From Candidatus Nealsonbacteria bacterium RBG_13_36_15 (GTDB taxonomy: Bacteria > Patescibacteriota > Minisyncoccia > Minisyncoccales > RBG-13-36-15), in NCBI GenBank assembly GCA_001819145.1, contig MHLV01000005.1:1-5967 (forward strand): DNA of 5,967 bases, given 5' to 3'. How positions within the stretch are numbered: the stretch's first letter is position 1; each line of letters opens with the position of its first letter. Position numbers and translations under genes: made by a program. Below, piece by piece: positions 5,654 through 5,967 of the stretch. The notes beneath the pieces were generated by a model, which saw nothing but the letters and a program-made list of their open reading frames with translations, ran no database searches and was not told the origin of the DNA.

Positions 5654-5967
5654 ATGGATAAAAAAATCATTCAAGGGCTAAAAGAAAGATTAGAAAGAGA
5701 TAAAGAAAATGTTGAAAAAGAATTATCTTCTTTTGCTAAAAAAGACGACAAGCTTACTGGAGATTGGGACACTAAATACCCTCATTTTGGTGGTGGGGCA
5801 GGTGGTGAAAGATTGGAGCAAGCAGCCGATATGGTTGAAGAATATGTTACTTTATTACCAATAGAAGCCAGCTTAGAACTTAAACTCCAAGCAATAAATT
5901 CAGCTTTAGAAAAAATTAAAAATGGAAATTATGGAAAATGCGAGAAATGTAAAAAAGCTATTAGCTT
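5654..5967 (+). CDS. TraR/DksA-type zinc-finger protein, 3' end outside the window
   Basis: The reading frame stays open to the window edge, giving 104 residues plus two bases of the next codon. An N-terminal helix (about 1-28, Lys/Glu-rich) is followed by a linker with a Gly cluster (HFGGGAGGE, 44-52) and a second helix (about 53-90). The sequence then reads NYGKCEKCKKAIS (92-104), the start of the C4 zinc finger typical of the DksA/TraR family, with C96 and C99 visible. The second Cys pair expected some 17-20 residues later would lie beyond the window. Helical hairpin plus C-terminal zinc finger is the family layout. E. coli DksA binds RNA polymerase through its secondary channel, but whether this smaller relative does so is unknown. 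It starts 5 bases after the preceding stop and is probably cotranscribed. Confidence 0.88.
   Translation, partial: MDKKIIQGLKERLERDKENVEKELSSFAKKDDKLTGDWDTKYPHFGGGAGGERLEQAADMVEEYVTLLPIEASLELKLQAINSALEKIKNGNYGKCEKCKKAIS

Noticed and set aside
1..5967. CRISPR array, insertion sequence, attachment site or toxin-antitoxin pair
   Set aside because: No spaced repeats, transposase motifs, terminal inverted repeats or integrase signals were seen. The NYN gene has no small partner gene and lies among housekeeping genes.

Overview
The window is AT-rich bacterial DNA in which every gene lies on the + strand and is packed almost without gaps. It reads as a piece of a small, streamlined genome, most likely Patescibacteria (Candidate Phyla Radiation), perhaps the Parcubacteria side. 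That placement is inference. It rests on the gene density, the overlapping starts and stops, a tRNA without an encoded CCA end, a TraR/DksA-type zinc-finger gene of the sort common in these genomes, and a large coiled-coil/Pro-rich/single-membrane-segment protein of a style I associate with that group. TGA ends two recognisable genes at their expected ends (rpsO and pnp), so the genome does not use the TGA=Gly code of Gracilibacteria/Absconditabacteria.

Layout. 1-37 is the 3' end of a tRNA, followed by a Rho-independent terminator (43-73) and, directly behind its T-tract, a consensus -10 box (86-91). From there runs a tight gene string: rpsO (ribosomal protein S15, 118-384), a NYN/LabA-type PIN-like putative RNase (381-890), pnp (polynucleotide phosphorylase, 890-3004), an 880-residue membrane-anchored coiled-coil protein of unknown function (3006-5648), and the 5' part of a TraR/DksA-type zinc-finger gene (5654 to the window end). 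Junctions are a 4-nt ATGA overlap, a 1-nt TAATG overlap, a 1-nt gap and a 5-nt gap. No terminator was seen between them, so this is probably one transcription unit.

How the genes fit together. rpsO-pnp is a classical ribosome/RNA-decay pair. Here a second putative nuclease is inserted between them and appears translationally coupled on both sides, suggesting coordinated production of an endonuclease-like and an exonuclease RNA enzyme. The following gene is the most unusual item: about 630 residues of highly charged cytoplasmic helix with a 137-residue internal duplication and regularly spaced tryptophans, then one membrane span, a Pro/Glu-rich stalk and a roughly 187-residue outer domain holding the protein's only two cysteines. 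Its function is unknown. The last gene probably encodes a small regulator.
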